In this document: positions 9,256 through 19,061 of the stretch, one piece after another
Numbering within the stretch: the first letter of the stretch is position 1
Layout: every line of letters begins with the position of its first letter
Assembly (NCBI GenBank): GCA_947170265.1
Contig: CAMVSV010000005.1
Coordinates: 1-64,000, forward strand
Origin: an uncultured Prevotella sp.
Lineage (GTDB): Bacteria; Bacteroidota; Bacteroidia; Bacteroidales; Bacteroidaceae
Direction: 5' to 3'
Length of the DNA stretch: 64,000 nucleotides
The notes under the pieces: model-generated
What the model was told of the DNA's origin: nothing
What the model saw: only the letters and a program-made list of their open reading frames with translations
Databases searched by the model: none
Translations under genes and position numbers: made by a program

Positions 9256-10818
9256 ATGAGAAGAAAAAGACTTAAAACAGTGTTTCTGATGATGGGAGCA
9301 GGTCTGTTGTGGACTGCCAATGCATTGGCTGATAACATCCAACTGACCGATAGCCAGTTTTCAGGTGAACTGGTGCAGGGAACAGACTACACCATCACAG
9401 GCGTAGAAACAACAGCAGATTGGTATTATGATCCCGATTTCTTTACATTGAAAGATGATGGAACGCTCACCTTTAATGCCATTTCGGGAGTGTATACTAT
9501 CGTGGCAGATGCACAGAAGAAATACTACCAGGTATATGCAGGCACACCCTCGGCACCGTCTCGACTGGATGTTGCCACAAATTCGGGCGCAATCTGGCTC
9601 ATCGGCTCTGCAGGCGTAGGAAAACCATCGTTTGTTTCCGCTGGATCAGGCTGGCAGACGGGTGTGGCTCACGGTATCTGCATGGCAGAGGTGGCTCCTC
9701 ATGTTCATCAGGTGACGTTGGAGGTGGGCCGACAGCTAAAGGCTGGCGACGTCAACTTCAAGTTCTTTGGACAGCCGGAGTGGGGAACAGAGTTTAAAGG
9801 CACTGCCAACAACTGCATGCTGAGCACTGAAAGTGAATTGTTTGGCATCGGTCTTGGTTCGGATGGCCACGATGATGGTAACATTTACTTGAAGAATGGA
9901 GCTTCACTGGCTTTGGGTGATGTATGTGTGTTCACCGTTGACTGCACTGCAGGACTCGACAAGGCAGTGATGACGGTCGATGTAACCCGTTCTGGTCATG
10001 TGCTGCATCCCGTTTTCGATGGTGTTGAGATGATGCCGGTGGGTTCTGACTATATATATAAAGGTGTATTGACGCAAGGTAATACTTATGTCGCATCGGG
10101 TGAGGATGCCATGAATGACGACGACTGGTATGTCAATCCTGATTTCTTTGAGCGTCAGGCTGATGGCGCACTGAAGTTCTTGGCCATGACTGGTTCTTAT
10201 GCTGTGCGTGCCGACTTCCAACAGAAGTGGTTCAATGTGTATCCCATTGATGATGAGGGTAATCCGCTAACCATGCAACCCGATGGCACGGGTGCTGTGT
10301 ATGCCATTGGACTTATCGGAAAACCATATCATCACGGCACTGATGGCGATAGCTGGCAGGGAAACATTGAACATGCGGCAGCCTTGGCACCCATAGCACC
10401 GAAGGTGTATCGTCTTACCCTCACCGTGGGAAAGGAAATTGATGCCGCTAATCCGGAATTCAAACTCTACTGTCAACCGGGCTGGGGCAAGGAATTTAAT
10501 CCTGCTGATGCATCGCAATACGACATTGATATCAATCTTAATTACCAATTTGTCGTCGGGCGCAGCAATGGAAATATCTATGCCGATCCAGAAGCTATCT
10601 GGGAAGACGGCGATACCTATGTGTTCACCCTTGACTGCACGGATATGCCGAAGGCACATCTCACCGTCACTGGCGGTAAGGCTGTAGCTGCCATCGGGGA
10701 AGTGAAGACGAACGTTACACGTTCCTTTACTTGGCACACACTTAGTGGAATGTCCATTCAGAAGCCTACGAAATCAGGCATTTATGTCAACAAAGGAAAG
10801 AAATATATCATTAAATAA
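9256..10818 (+). CDS. secreted SusE/SusF-like protein with two repeated domains
   Basis: 520 residues. The signal peptide (about 1-25, ending ANALA) lacks a lipobox cysteine, unlike classical SusE/SusF lipoproteins. Two homologous halves follow. Each opens with a WYYDPDFF or WYVNPDFF motif, continues with TF/KF...GxYxVxAD...K(Y/W)(Y/F)xVY, then has a W-containing carbohydrate-binding-like stretch and ends in CVFTVDC or YVFTLDCT. The C-terminus (LSGMSIQKPTKSGIYVNKGK) is the tail motif shared with other secreted proteins in this window. Probable glycan binding; no SusC/SusD pair is present. The next gene starts 10 bases after the stop, so they are co-transcribed. Confidence 0.75.
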   Translation: MRRKRLKTVFLMMGAGLLWTANALADNIQLTDSQFSGELVQGTDYTITGVETTADWYYDPDFFTLKDDGTLTFNAISGVYTIVADAQKKYYQVYAGTPSAPSRLDVATNSGAIWLIGSAGVGKPSFVSAGSGWQTGVAHGICMAEVAPHVHQVTLEVGRQLKAGDVNFKFFGQPEWGTEFKGTANNCMLSTESELFGIGLGSDGHDDGNIYLKNGASLALGDVCVFTVDCTAGLDKAVMTVDVTRSGHVLHPVFDGVEMMPVGSDYIYKGVLTQGNTYVASGEDAMNDDDWYVNPDFFERQADGALKFLAMTGSYAVRADFQQKWFNVYPIDDEGNPLTMQPDGTGAVYAIGLIGKPYHHGTDGDSWQGNIEHAAALAPIAPKVYRLTLTVGKEIDAANPEFKLYCQPGWGKEFNPADASQYDIDINLNYQFVVGRSNGNIYADPEAIWEDGDTYVFTLDCTDMPKAHLTVTGGKAVAAIGEVKTNVTRSFTWHTLSGMSIQKPTKSGIYVNKGKKYIIK

Positions 10819-10827
10819 CAATTTATT

Positions 10828-13347
10828 ATGATGAGGAGAATATCTGTTTTAATACTTGGCTGTGCGTTCGCTGCTGGCATGTGGGCGCAAGAAGGCCTCC
10901 AGCTGTCGCCTGCTCAGACTCAGGTGAGTGAAAACTTTGACGGGATGGGAGCAGACCTGACGCTGCCTACAGCGTGGCGAGTGCAGGCTTGTTCCGACGG
11001 ACCGCGCTCAGTGGGCTCCTATGCGTCGGCACTGACGGCTGTGCATTTTACGGGTGGACCCAATCTGGCTTCCAACCAAAAGAACGGAACATATAATTTC
11101 TATGACTCTGCCGATGAAAACGACCGTGCTGTGGGCGGAATATCAACCAATGCTGCATCGGGCAATAATACGCGTGGAACTAACGTATATGTGCAACTCT
11201 ATAATGCAGGAGCCGAAGCCATCAATACACTGACTTTGGACTACGACGTAGAGAAATATCGTAAAGGAAGCAATGCTGCCGGTTTCACGGTGCGTCTTTA
11301 CTATTCAAGTGACGGCACCGATTGGAATGAGGCTGGCGACGACTTCAAGGTGATGTTCAGTCCGGATACAGAGACCGCCGGAGCTGCTGTTGTTCCCATC
11401 GTCACATCGTCCGTTTCTGGCAAAAAACTATCAGTGGCGGTGGACGCAGGTGAGAATATTTATCTCGCATGGAACATATCGTCTACTTCCGGTACCGACT
11501 GTGCCTCTGCCATGGCATTGGCTATTGACAACGTGACTATCGCAGCAACCTTTGGAACTCCCGACGAGACAAAGACCGGCTTGCCCATCAGCAAGACACA
11601 GGCACAATACACCGAGCGCTTCGATGGCATGGCCGACGGTATTGATATGCCTGATAACTGGCGCGTACAAGCTAACTCTGAAGGTCCGCGGGTCATCGGA
11701 CAGTTCAGCAGTGCTTCTGCTTCCGTCCATTTCACAGGTGGTCCTAACCTGGCTTCCAACCAAAAAAACGGAGTTTACAACTTCTATGACTCTGCCGATG
11801 AAAGCGATCGAGCCGTGGGTGGTATCTCTACCAATGCGGCTTCTGGTAATAACACAAGGGGAACTAACGTGTATCTGCAACTGCTGAATACCGACGACGA
11901 GGTGCTCAACCAGCTCACGCTGAGCTACGATGTGGAGAAATACCGAAAAGGAAGTAATGCTGCCGGCTTTGCAGTACAACTCTATTACTCTCCGGATGGA
12001 AAAACATGGACTTCTGCCGGCGACGACTTCAAGCTGATGTTCAGTCCGGATGCTGAGACTGCGGGCGCTGAAATCGTGCCAATCGCGGCCGAGACCGTTT
12101 CTGGTAAGGTGCTTCCGTTGGCCGTTGAGCCTGGTGAGAATGTTTACCTGGCTTGGAATATCTCTTCAGCCACGGGCACCGACTGTGCTTCTGCCATGGC
12201 ATTGGCTATCGACAACGTAATGATTCAGGCTCAGTTTGGTTCTGTTGCAATTGAGAAGACACTCAGTGTAATGCCTGCCAAGGCGGTGTTGGTGCCCGAA
12301 GTGCCAGAAAAAGTAAGGCTTGTATCGATGAACAACAGCCTTATCCAGCGCAATGAACAGTGGACCATATTCAACCGCATGGCTGAAGCAATGGGTGTGG
12401 ATGCTACATGGACCGACCATACGATGTTGGGACAGACGCTGATGACTCACTATAACAGTGCTGATGCGCGACCACTGATTGAAGGAACAGCATGGACACA
12501 CGTCATCTTGCAGGAACATAGCAGTCTGCCGCGCACTGACTTCGCTACCTTCCGAGAGAATGTGAAGGTGTGGGTAGACTTTATCCGAAGCCATTGTCCT
12601 AACCCCAACGCCATTATCATGTTGCCGGTGAACTGGGGATTCAATGAAAACGGATTTGCTGCTTTCACCGATCAGCAGACAACACTGCTCGAGAACTACA
12701 CACGCGTGGCTCAGGAGTTTGGCGTGAGCATCACACCTGTAGGACTGGCATATCAGCATCTGTACGACGACAAGGGTGCCGCATGGATGGAAGCAATGTA
12801 TACCGACAACCGCCACCCGTCGGCTAAGGCTACATACCTGGCTGCATGCATGGAGTATGCAATGATTTATGGCGTTGATGCTACGACGATTACCTATCAG
12901 CCGCGCAACCTCGAGGCCGATGAGGCTGCCGAACTGCGACAGTATGCACAGCAGGCATTGGCGGAATATGCGCAGGTGGTGGACCATCATCGCCGAACAG
13001 TTACCTTCTCATCGGTTGTCACCGACCAGTTTGGCAACGTGATTGACGCTGTTGAGCCCTTTGTCTATAGTGTCAGTGGTGGCGGAACGATGGAGGAAAA
13101 CCTTTTCCTGAGCGACGGAACGTGTGGCGACTTTGTTGTGAATGTGGTGCGCGATGCCGATGCCGAAGGATCTGCAACGGTCAGCGTTGTAGCCAATGCA
13201 ACGGATGGCATTGCCGTTCCATATTCCGTTTCAACCCGGGATGAATCTAAACTGCGCATCGTTGCCTACACGCTGCAGGGCATTCCGTGTAGCAATGCCA
13301 GTCAAAAGGGTGTTTACATCATCAATGGCAAGAAGGTTTTAAGATGA
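10828..13347 (+). CDS. secreted protein: two 228-residue repeats plus SGNH-hydrolase domain
   Basis: 839 residues with a signal peptide at 1-20. Two near-identical modules (residues about 23-250 and 251-475) are followed by an SGNH/DUF4886-like hydrolase domain (about 495-700), a beta-rich region and the shared C-terminal tail (QKGVYIINGKKVLR). In the hydrolase, the block I serine is S504 in MNNS, where the family usually has GNS. The QEHS segment and the D660-N-R-H663 dyad are present. Likely an extracellular carbohydrate esterase, substrate unknown. It is 10 bases downstream of the SusE/F-like gene, in a block whose coding strand is richer in G and T than neighbouring plus-strand genes. Confidence 0.72.
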   Translation: MMRRISVLILGCAFAAGMWAQEGLQLSPAQTQVSENFDGMGADLTLPTAWRVQACSDGPRSVGSYASALTAVHFTGGPNLASNQKNGTYNFYDSADENDRAVGGISTNAASGNNTRGTNVYVQLYNAGAEAINTLTLDYDVEKYRKGSNAAGFTVRLYYSSDGTDWNEAGDDFKVMFSPDTETAGAAVVPIVTSSVSGKKLSVAVDAGENIYLAWNISSTSGTDCASAMALAIDNVTIAATFGTPDETKTGLPISKTQAQYTERFDGMADGIDMPDNWRVQANSEGPRVIGQFSSASASVHFTGGPNLASNQKNGVYNFYDSADESDRAVGGISTNAASGNNTRGTNVYLQLLNTDDEVLNQLTLSYDVEKYRKGSNAAGFAVQLYYSPDGKTWTSAGDDFKLMFSPDAETAGAEIVPIAAETVSGKVLPLAVEPGENVYLAWNISSATGTDCASAMALAIDNVMIQAQFGSVAIEKTLSVMPAKAVLVPEVPEKVRLVSMNNSLIQRNEQWTIFNRMAEAMGVDATWTDHTMLGQTLMTHYNSADARPLIEGTAWTHVILQEHSSLPRTDFATFRENVKVWVDFIRSHCPNPNAIIMLPVNWGFNENGFAAFTDQQTTLLENYTRVAQEFGVSITPVGLAYQHLYDDKGAAWMEAMYTDNRHPSAKATYLAACMEYAMIYGVDATTITYQPRNLEADEAAELRQYAQQALAEYAQVVDHHRRTVTFSSVVTDQFGNVIDAVEPFVYSVSGGGTMEENLFLSDGTCGDFVVNVVRDADAEGSATVSVVANATDGIAVPYSVSTRDESKLRIVAYTLQGIPCSNASQKGVYIINGKKVLR
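10894..12250 (+). repeat. internal direct duplication of a 684-base module
   Basis: Two in-frame copies, beginning at 10894 and 11578, encode modules that keep long identical stretches such as YNFYDSADE, GGISTNAASGNNTRGTNVY, VEKYRKGSNAAGF and SGTDCASAMALAIDNV. The DNA is also largely alike, which points to a recent or gene-converted duplication. Confidence 0.85.
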
Positions 13348-13449
13348 AAAAAGATAAGTATATAAAAGCGTAAGAAAAAGAAAAGGTAAGAAAACAAAAA
13401 GCAAATGAAGTAGAAAGTAAAAGAACAGTTAAAGGGATAACACGCTCTG

Positions 13450-13487
13450 GGGGCATTGGAAGTAATAATCTAATGCCCCTTTCTTGT
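13450..13487 (+). terminator. intrinsic terminator after the SGNH gene
   Basis: GGGGCATT at 13450-13457 pairs with AATGCCCC at 13472-13479, followed by TTTCTTG. It ends the two-gene secreted unit before menE. Confidence 0.75.
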
Positions 13488-13552
13488 TCCTCTAATACAT
13501 CAATCTGCCTGTTTTCCCAATCTCCTAATCTTCTGTTCTTACAGATTTTTGC

Positions 13553-13560
13553 TACCTTTG
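13553..13560 (+). promoter_or_regulatory. -7 box TACCTTTG for menE
   Basis: Perfect TAnnTTTG match, 24 bases before the ATG at 13585. It shows that menE has its own promoter and rules out the in-frame TTG at 13549 as a start. Confidence 0.7.
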
Positions 13561-13584
13561 CATCCAAGGAATGGAGAATCACGA

Positions 13585-14577
13585 ATGAAGGATTACGATT
13601 TTTTTAGGGAGGAATGGGAAAACGACGAGCCACGGCTGCTCGTTCATACGAGCGGATCGACAGGAGCGCCCAAACCGCTGTGGGTGGAAAAACACCGCAT
13701 GGAGGCGTCGGCACGCATCACTTGCGACTTTCTGGGACTGAAGGCTGGCGACACTGCATTGCTTTGTCTGCCCCTTGATTTCATCGCAGGGAAGATGATG
13801 GCAGTGAGGGCATGGACGCGTGGCTTGTTGCTGAGGGTGGTGGAGCCCTGCGGACATCCTCTTGCCGAAGATATTCTTACTGACGATGAGGCACGGGTGG
13901 ATTTCGCGGCCATGGTGCCTTTGCAGGTTTGGAATTCGTTGCAGGTGCCTGCGGAGCGCCGTCGGCTGATGGCTATTCGTCATCTCATCATTGGCGGTGG
14001 AGCCATCGACGAAGAGTTGGCAGCTGAGCTACGGACATTTCCCAATGCGGTGTGGAGCACCTACGGTATGACCGAAACGCTTTCACACATTGCCCTGCGA
14101 AGACTGAGTGGCGAAGAGGCGAGCGAGTGGTATGAGGCATTCCCGTCGGTGTCGCTGTCGCAGACCGATGATGGATGTTTGGTGGTTGATGCGCCACTGG
14201 TTTGTGCCGAGCGCCTGGTGACTAACGATATCGTGGTGTTCGACGGGGTGTCGGACCGACGCTTTCGGGTGATGGGGCGTAAGGACAATGTGATTTGTAC
14301 AGGAGGCATTAAGGTGCAGGCGGAGGAGGTGGAACGGCTTCTTCGTGCGCATATGCGCGTACCATATTATATTACTAAGGCTGCGGACAAGAAATATGGA
14401 GAGGTGGTTGCCATAGTGGTAGAGCGCCGGAAGGGCGATAAAGAACCAACTCAGGAAGGGATGCAACGAATATTCCGCACCCTCCTGCCGCCCTATTGGC
14501 AGCCCAGAAAGGTGCGGTTTGTCGATAGGTTGCCCATGACGGCAACGGGGAAAGTAATCAGAAGATGGGACGAATAA
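13585..14577 (+). CDS. menE: MenE, o-succinylbenzoate-CoA ligase (short form)
   Basis: An ANL-family acyl-CoA synthetase that activates o-succinylbenzoate. Motifs: P-loop-like VHTSGSTGAPKPLWVEKH near residues 19-36, YGMTETLSH near 159-167, GRKDNVICTGGIKVQ near 231-245, and the catalytic-lysine region MTATGKVIRR at the end. At 330 residues it lacks the first 100 or more residues of typical MenE, as is common in Bacteroidota. It is separated from menC by 6.3 kb of unrelated genes. Its coding strand is G-rich (about 26 G to 13 C in bases 13801-13860), unlike menB and menC. It is convergent with aroB, five bases away. Confidence 0.92.
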   Translation: MKDYDFFREEWENDEPRLLVHTSGSTGAPKPLWVEKHRMEASARITCDFLGLKAGDTALLCLPLDFIAGKMMAVRAWTRGLLLRVVEPCGHPLAEDILTDDEARVDFAAMVPLQVWNSLQVPAERRRLMAIRHLIIGGGAIDEELAAELRTFPNAVWSTYGMTETLSHIALRRLSGEEASEWYEAFPSVSLSQTDDGCLVVDAPLVCAERLVTNDIVVFDGVSDRRFRVMGRKDNVICTGGIKVQAEEVERLLRAHMRVPYYITKAADKKYGEVVAIVVERRKGDKEPTQEGMQRIFRTLLPPYWQPRKVRFVDRLPMTATGKVIRRWDE

Positions 14578-14582
14578 GTCCT

Positions 14583-15677
14583 TTAAGCACCTTCGCGTAG
14601 GAAGTCCATGGCCTCAAGGATTTCTTCTTTTGTAGCTGTCTGGTTGATGCGTATGTCACCGATGTCGCTCAAGAGTGTGAAGTTTATTGTTCCTGCAGAG
14701 TTTTTCTTGTCGTGTGTCATCAGCTCTATGAGAGTGTCATAGTCGTCGCAGCTTATGGGCAGCGAGCCATAATGGCTGCGGATGTAGGCAACGGCTTGGC
14801 GCATCTTTTCGGTTGGGAAACCGCATTTCACGACAGAGAGGTAAAGCTCACATACCAATCCGAAAGCCACGGCATAGCCATGCAGCACCGGGGTGTTGCC
14901 TCCTGTATAGCTCCAGGACTCAAAAGCATGACCAAAGGTGTGACCCAAATTGAGAGCCTTCCTTATGTTTTGTTCCTTAGGGTCTTTCTCCACGATATGC
15001 TTCTTCACTTCCACCGAGTCGGCAATCATGCGTTGCAGACGTTTAATCATCACATTGCCCGACCCGTCAGCAACGGTTTGAGCCGCATCATTAACCTGTT
15101 CGGGCTCAAACGACAAAAGCTCTGCCCACATAGCTTCGTTGCTCAGAAGCCCGTGTTTGAGCATCTCGGCATACCCGCTTAGCAGGTTCTGGGTATCAAG
15201 GGTATTGAGGAAGGCTGCATTGATTATCACAAAGCGGGGCTCACTGAACACCCCCACTTCGTTTTTCAGTCCTCCGAAGTTGATTCCTGTCTTTCCGCCA
15301 ACGCTTGCATCGACCATGGAAAGCAGTGTGGTTGGTATGTTTATGAAATTTATTCCACGCTTGAAGGTGGAAGCAGCAAAGCCTCCAAGGTCGGTAACCA
15401 TGCCTCCACCGAGATTTATGAGACACGAATGACGGGTGGCACCATTCTGCAGTTCCTTCCATACATGGCTCAGCGACTCGATGTTCTTATTGTTGTCACC
15501 AGAAGGAATAACTATCTGCCGCGCCTGCTTGAGCCCAAAGAAATTACTTAGCAGCGGCCAGCATTTCTCGTTGGTCGTTGCATCGGTAAGGACGAATATC
15601 CTATCGCGCTCACATTCCATGAGTGCCATGGCAAGATCATTCTGAAAATTCTGTGAAATAATAATTCTCTGTTCCAT
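14583..15677 (-). CDS. aroB: 3-dehydroquinate synthase AroB
   Basis: Second step of the shikimate pathway, turning DAHP into 3-dehydroquinate, and so supplying the chorismate used by menF. An NAD-binding segment (GGGMVTDLGGFAAS) and metal-site elements (LNLGHTFGHAFE, LHGYAVAFG) are clear. The start at 15677 (MEQRIIISQ, 364 residues) is preferred over the in-frame upstream codon at 15722, because a TAnnTTTG promoter lies at 15712-15719, inside that longer reading. It is convergent with menE. Confidence 0.93.
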   Translation of the reverse strand: MEQRIIISQNFQNDLAMALMECERDRIFVLTDATTNEKCWPLLSNFFGLKQARQIVIPSGDNNKNIESLSHVWKELQNGATRHSCLINLGGGMVTDLGGFAASTFKRGINFINIPTTLLSMVDASVGGKTGINFGGLKNEVGVFSEPRFVIINAAFLNTLDTQNLLSGYAEMLKHGLLSNEAMWAELLSFEPEQVNDAAQTVADGSGNVMIKRLQRMIADSVEVKKHIVEKDPKEQNIRKALNLGHTFGHAFESWSYTGGNTPVLHGYAVAFGLVCELYLSVVKCGFPTEKMRQAVAYIRSHYGSLPISCDDYDTLIELMTHDKKNSAGTINFTLLSDIGDIRINQTATKEEILEAMDFLREGA

Positions 15678-15711
15678 AACATTCCCTCCGGTTTCTCTCA
15701 TTTGTATACCG

Positions 15712-15719
15712 CAAAGATA
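15712..15719 (-). promoter_or_regulatory. -7 box TATCTTTG for aroB
   Basis: Perfect minus-strand TAnnTTTG match, 34 bases upstream of the ATG at 15677. Confidence 0.65.
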
Positions 15720-15951
15720 CATTATTTATTCTATACCAACATAATTGTAACACTGCAATTTAGCGTTTTTTTACATAAGAAAGTTACAAATTGCGCACAT
15801 GGGTATATGAGTGTGCAACAATTTGACGAAAATCGCGAGTCAGATTAAACCTTCAAGGAGAATATTCATCAAAGAAATCAAACAATCTGGAATAGTAATG
15901 GTGCTGACATGCCACTTCAAGTAAGGAAGAAATCAACACAAACACAAACCA

Positions 15952-18900
15952 ATGAATATCAAAAACAGAACAACAAGATTAGCGTTCATCCTCATGATGA
16001 TTATAACCATGCCGCTCACGGCCATGGCTCAGGACAGGATGGTGAGTGGATGGATGCAAGACCGCGACACAAAAGAGGGAGTGCCCTTTGTCACGGTGCA
16101 AGTATTGAAAACTGACAGTACCTTCGTAACAGGTGCTGTGAGCGACGACGAGGGAAGCTTCAGCGTTCAGCTACCCGACGATGGCAGTTATATTATCAAG
16201 TTAAGCAGCGTTGGTTATAAGACTGTTTATAACAACGTGTCTATAATAGATGCCAAGAACATAGACCTTGGACGAATACAGATTGGAGCAGATGCCATAA
16301 TGCTCAAAGGCACAACGGTGACCGGACAGGCCGCAAAGGTAGTATTGAAGGAAGATACCTTCCAATATAACGCGTCAGCATACCGCGTACCGGAGGGTTC
16401 CACGGTGGAAGCCCTCGTGAAGAAGCTCCCCGGAGCAGAGGTGAGCGACGACGGCACAATAAAAATCAACGGAAAAGAAGTAAAGAAAATACTCGTAGAC
16501 GGAAAGGAGTTTATGACGGGCGACACTAAGACTGCCCTGAAGAACCTACCCACGTCGATAGTGGAGCGCGTGAAAGCCTACGACCAGCAAAGCGACCTCT
16601 CGAGAGTGACGGGCATTGACGACGGCAATGAACAGACTGTGCTCGACTTTGGAATTAAGGAGGGTATGAACCACGGACTGTTTTCAAACATTGACCTCGG
16701 CATAGGAACAAAAGGACGCTATGCCGAAAAACTCATGGGCGCATGGTTCAACTCGAAGACAAGGGTTATGATGTTTGGAAATGCAAACAACGTGAACGAC
16801 ATGGGCTTCGGAGGAGGTTCACGCGGAGGTTTCGGACAGACACGACAAGGTCTGAATGCCAACAAGATGCTTGGAGTGAACTTCAACTACGACAACACAA
16901 AGCTAAAGATGGACGGCAGCGTGAGATGGAACCATGGCGACGGTGACCTTAACACCAAAGTATCGACAGAGAATTTCGTTGCAAAGACAGGATCGTTCAG
17001 CAACAGCCTCAGTCAAAGCTACACCCGCAGCAACTCATGGGACCTGCGCTACAGACTTGAATGGCAGCCAGACTCTCTCACAAACATCATGTTCAGACCA
17101 AATGCGCAGTTCTCAACAAGCGACGGCGTCACCACAAGCAGCTCTGCCGCATACAACGAAGACCCATACGGCTACAGCGACACGCCACTGGAACAGGAGG
17201 CAATAAGCAAGATGGCTGAACTCGGACTCATGGTGAACACTCAAGAATACAACACCATAACCTATGGTGAGACAAAAAGTGCCGGCACAATGTTGCAGCT
17301 CAACCGCAAACTCAATGCCGACGGCAGAAACATTACGCTGCAAGGCAATGTAAACTACAGCGACAAGGCTTCCAACAGTCTCTCGCTGCAAAATGTTCAC
17401 CTCTTCCTGATAAAGGACATGTTAGGAAACGACTCCACATATCAGACGAACCGGTATAATCTCATGCCCACACGCAACTGGAACTATTCGTTGCAGGCAA
17501 CCTACAGCGAGCCCATCGCCAAGCGCACTTATCTGCAATTCTCGTATAAATACGAATATTCCTTCAACAAAAGCAATAGACAGACTTACGACTTCTCAAA
17601 CCTCGGAGAAGACTTCTTTGCAAACAACACACCAGAATACAGGCGATGGGACAGCTATCTGAACCGCCTCGACAGCCCACTCGACAGTTATCTCGACGAC
17701 AACCTGAGCCGAAAGTCGGAATATCAGACCTACACCCACGAGGCTCAGGTGATGCTACGCGTCATTCGTGACAAATACAGACTCAACGCCGGAGTAATGC
17801 TTCAGCCGCAAAGGTCACGCTACAAGCAGGACTATCTCGGCATAAATGTTGATACGGTGAGAAACACCGTGAACTGGAGTCCCACACTCGACTTCAGATA
17901 CCGTTTCAACAAACAAAGCAACCTGCGACTCAACTACCGCGGAACAAGCTCGCAGCCGTCAATGAGCGACCTGCTTTACATCACCGACAACACAGACCCT
18001 CTTAACGTAAAGATTGGAAATCCAGGACTGAAACCTGCCTTCACCAACAGGTTCAGACTCTTCTACAACACCTATCTGCAAAGCCACCAACGCAGCATAA
18101 TGACATTCGTCAACTTCAGTAGTACACGAAACAGCATTTCAAACAAAGTGACATACGACGAAGCCACAGGAGGCAGGACAACGCAGCCAGTAAACATCAA
18201 TGGAAACTGGAATGCAAATGCTGCATTCATGTTCAACACATCGGTTGATTCAGCCGGAGTATGGAACATCAACACGTTTACCACAGGTGGGTATAACCAT
18301 TATGTGGGCTATCTGTCGCTCAACAGCAATGCCGACTCACAGAAAAATGTCACCAATTCAACAACACTCGGAGAACGTCTCTCTGCAAGCTACCGCAACA
18401 GCTGGCTGGAAATAGAACTTGACGGTTCGTTCAACTACACCCACTCGCGCAACAAGCTTCAGACAAGCAGCGACCTTGACACATGGCAGTTTGCCTACGG
18501 TGCCAACTTCAACATAACGCTGCCATGGGGCACTAACCTCTCAACCGACATTCACGAGAACTCCCGCCGTGGATATAACGACAAGTCACTTAACACCAAC
18601 GAACTGGTTTGGAACGCTCAAGTGAGCCACAGTCTCCTGAAAGGCAATGCTCTGACACTCAGCGTTCAGTTCTACGACATACTGCACAACCAAAGCAACC
18701 TGTCAAGAGCCATAGATGCCATGCGCCGTACCGACACTGAATATAACAGCATAAACTCCTATATAATGTTCAAGGCATCATACAAGCTCAACCTCTTTGG
18801 AGGACGTGAAGGAATGAAACGCCCTGGCGGCGCACCGGGCTACGACCGTGAAGGACCAGGCATGGGACCACGCGGTGAAGGCGGAGGCAACGGTGGCAAC

Positions 18901-18981
18901 CACCGCACTAGAAACCGCGGTGGTTTCGGTGGAGGTCGTTTTGGTGGTGGCGGCTTTGGCGGTCCTATGATGGTGGAATAG
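15952..18981 (+). CDS. outer-membrane beta-barrel protein with CarboxypepD_reg-like N-domain
   Basis: 1009 residues. Signal peptide about 1-25 (ending AMAQ), then a CarboxypepD_reg-like/CNA-B sandwich (about 28-110: VSGWMQDRDTKEGVPFVTVQV), a plug-like region (about 125-220, with INGKEVKKILVDGKEF) and a large barrel of the OMP_b-brl_3 type with many aromatic-rich alternating strands. The C-terminal about 60 residues are extremely Gly/Arg/Pro-rich, and a GFGGGSRGGFGQ patch sits near 283. The family resembles TonB-dependent receptors, but no SusD partner or TonB box is evident. Substrate unknown. It stands alone, 274 bases from aroB, with a bidirectional terminator downstream. Confidence 0.8.
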   Translation: MNIKNRTTRLAFILMMIITMPLTAMAQDRMVSGWMQDRDTKEGVPFVTVQVLKTDSTFVTGAVSDDEGSFSVQLPDDGSYIIKLSSVGYKTVYNNVSIIDAKNIDLGRIQIGADAIMLKGTTVTGQAAKVVLKEDTFQYNASAYRVPEGSTVEALVKKLPGAEVSDDGTIKINGKEVKKILVDGKEFMTGDTKTALKNLPTSIVERVKAYDQQSDLSRVTGIDDGNEQTVLDFGIKEGMNHGLFSNIDLGIGTKGRYAEKLMGAWFNSKTRVMMFGNANNVNDMGFGGGSRGGFGQTRQGLNANKMLGVNFNYDNTKLKMDGSVRWNHGDGDLNTKVSTENFVAKTGSFSNSLSQSYTRSNSWDLRYRLEWQPDSLTNIMFRPNAQFSTSDGVTTSSSAAYNEDPYGYSDTPLEQEAISKMAELGLMVNTQEYNTITYGETKSAGTMLQLNRKLNADGRNITLQGNVNYSDKASNSLSLQNVHLFLIKDMLGNDSTYQTNRYNLMPTRNWNYSLQATYSEPIAKRTYLQFSYKYEYSFNKSNRQTYDFSNLGEDFFANNTPEYRRWDSYLNRLDSPLDSYLDDNLSRKSEYQTYTHEAQVMLRVIRDKYRLNAGVMLQPQRSRYKQDYLGINVDTVRNTVNWSPTLDFRYRFNKQSNLRLNYRGTSSQPSMSDLLYITDNTDPLNVKIGNPGLKPAFTNRFRLFYNTYLQSHQRSIMTFVNFSSTRNSISNKVTYDEATGGRTTQPVNINGNWNANAAFMFNTSVDSAGVWNINTFTTGGYNHYVGYLSLNSNADSQKNVTNSTTLGERLSASYRNSWLEIELDGSFNYTHSRNKLQTSSDLDTWQFAYGANFNITLPWGTNLSTDIHENSRRGYNDKSLNTNELVWNAQVSHSLLKGNALTLSVQFYDILHNQSNLSRAIDAMRRTDTEYNSINSYIMFKASYKLNLFGGREGMKRPGGAPGYDREGPGMGPRGEGGGNGGNHRTRNRGGFGGGRFGGGGFGGPMMVE

Positions 18982-19061
18982 CGCAAAACGTTCCACACCG
19001 TCACACACCAATGGGGAAACGACAGAAGCCCCAACAACCTATTTATATCACTCACAAACAA

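Noticed and set aside
9060..9275. 71-codon plus-strand frame upstream of the SusE/F-like gene
   Set aside because: It covers the promoter and overlaps the true start; composition is A/T noise.
12166..12990. 274-codon minus-strand frame inside the SGNH gene
   Set aside because: Cys/His-rich shadow; the plus-strand frame has clear catalytic motifs.
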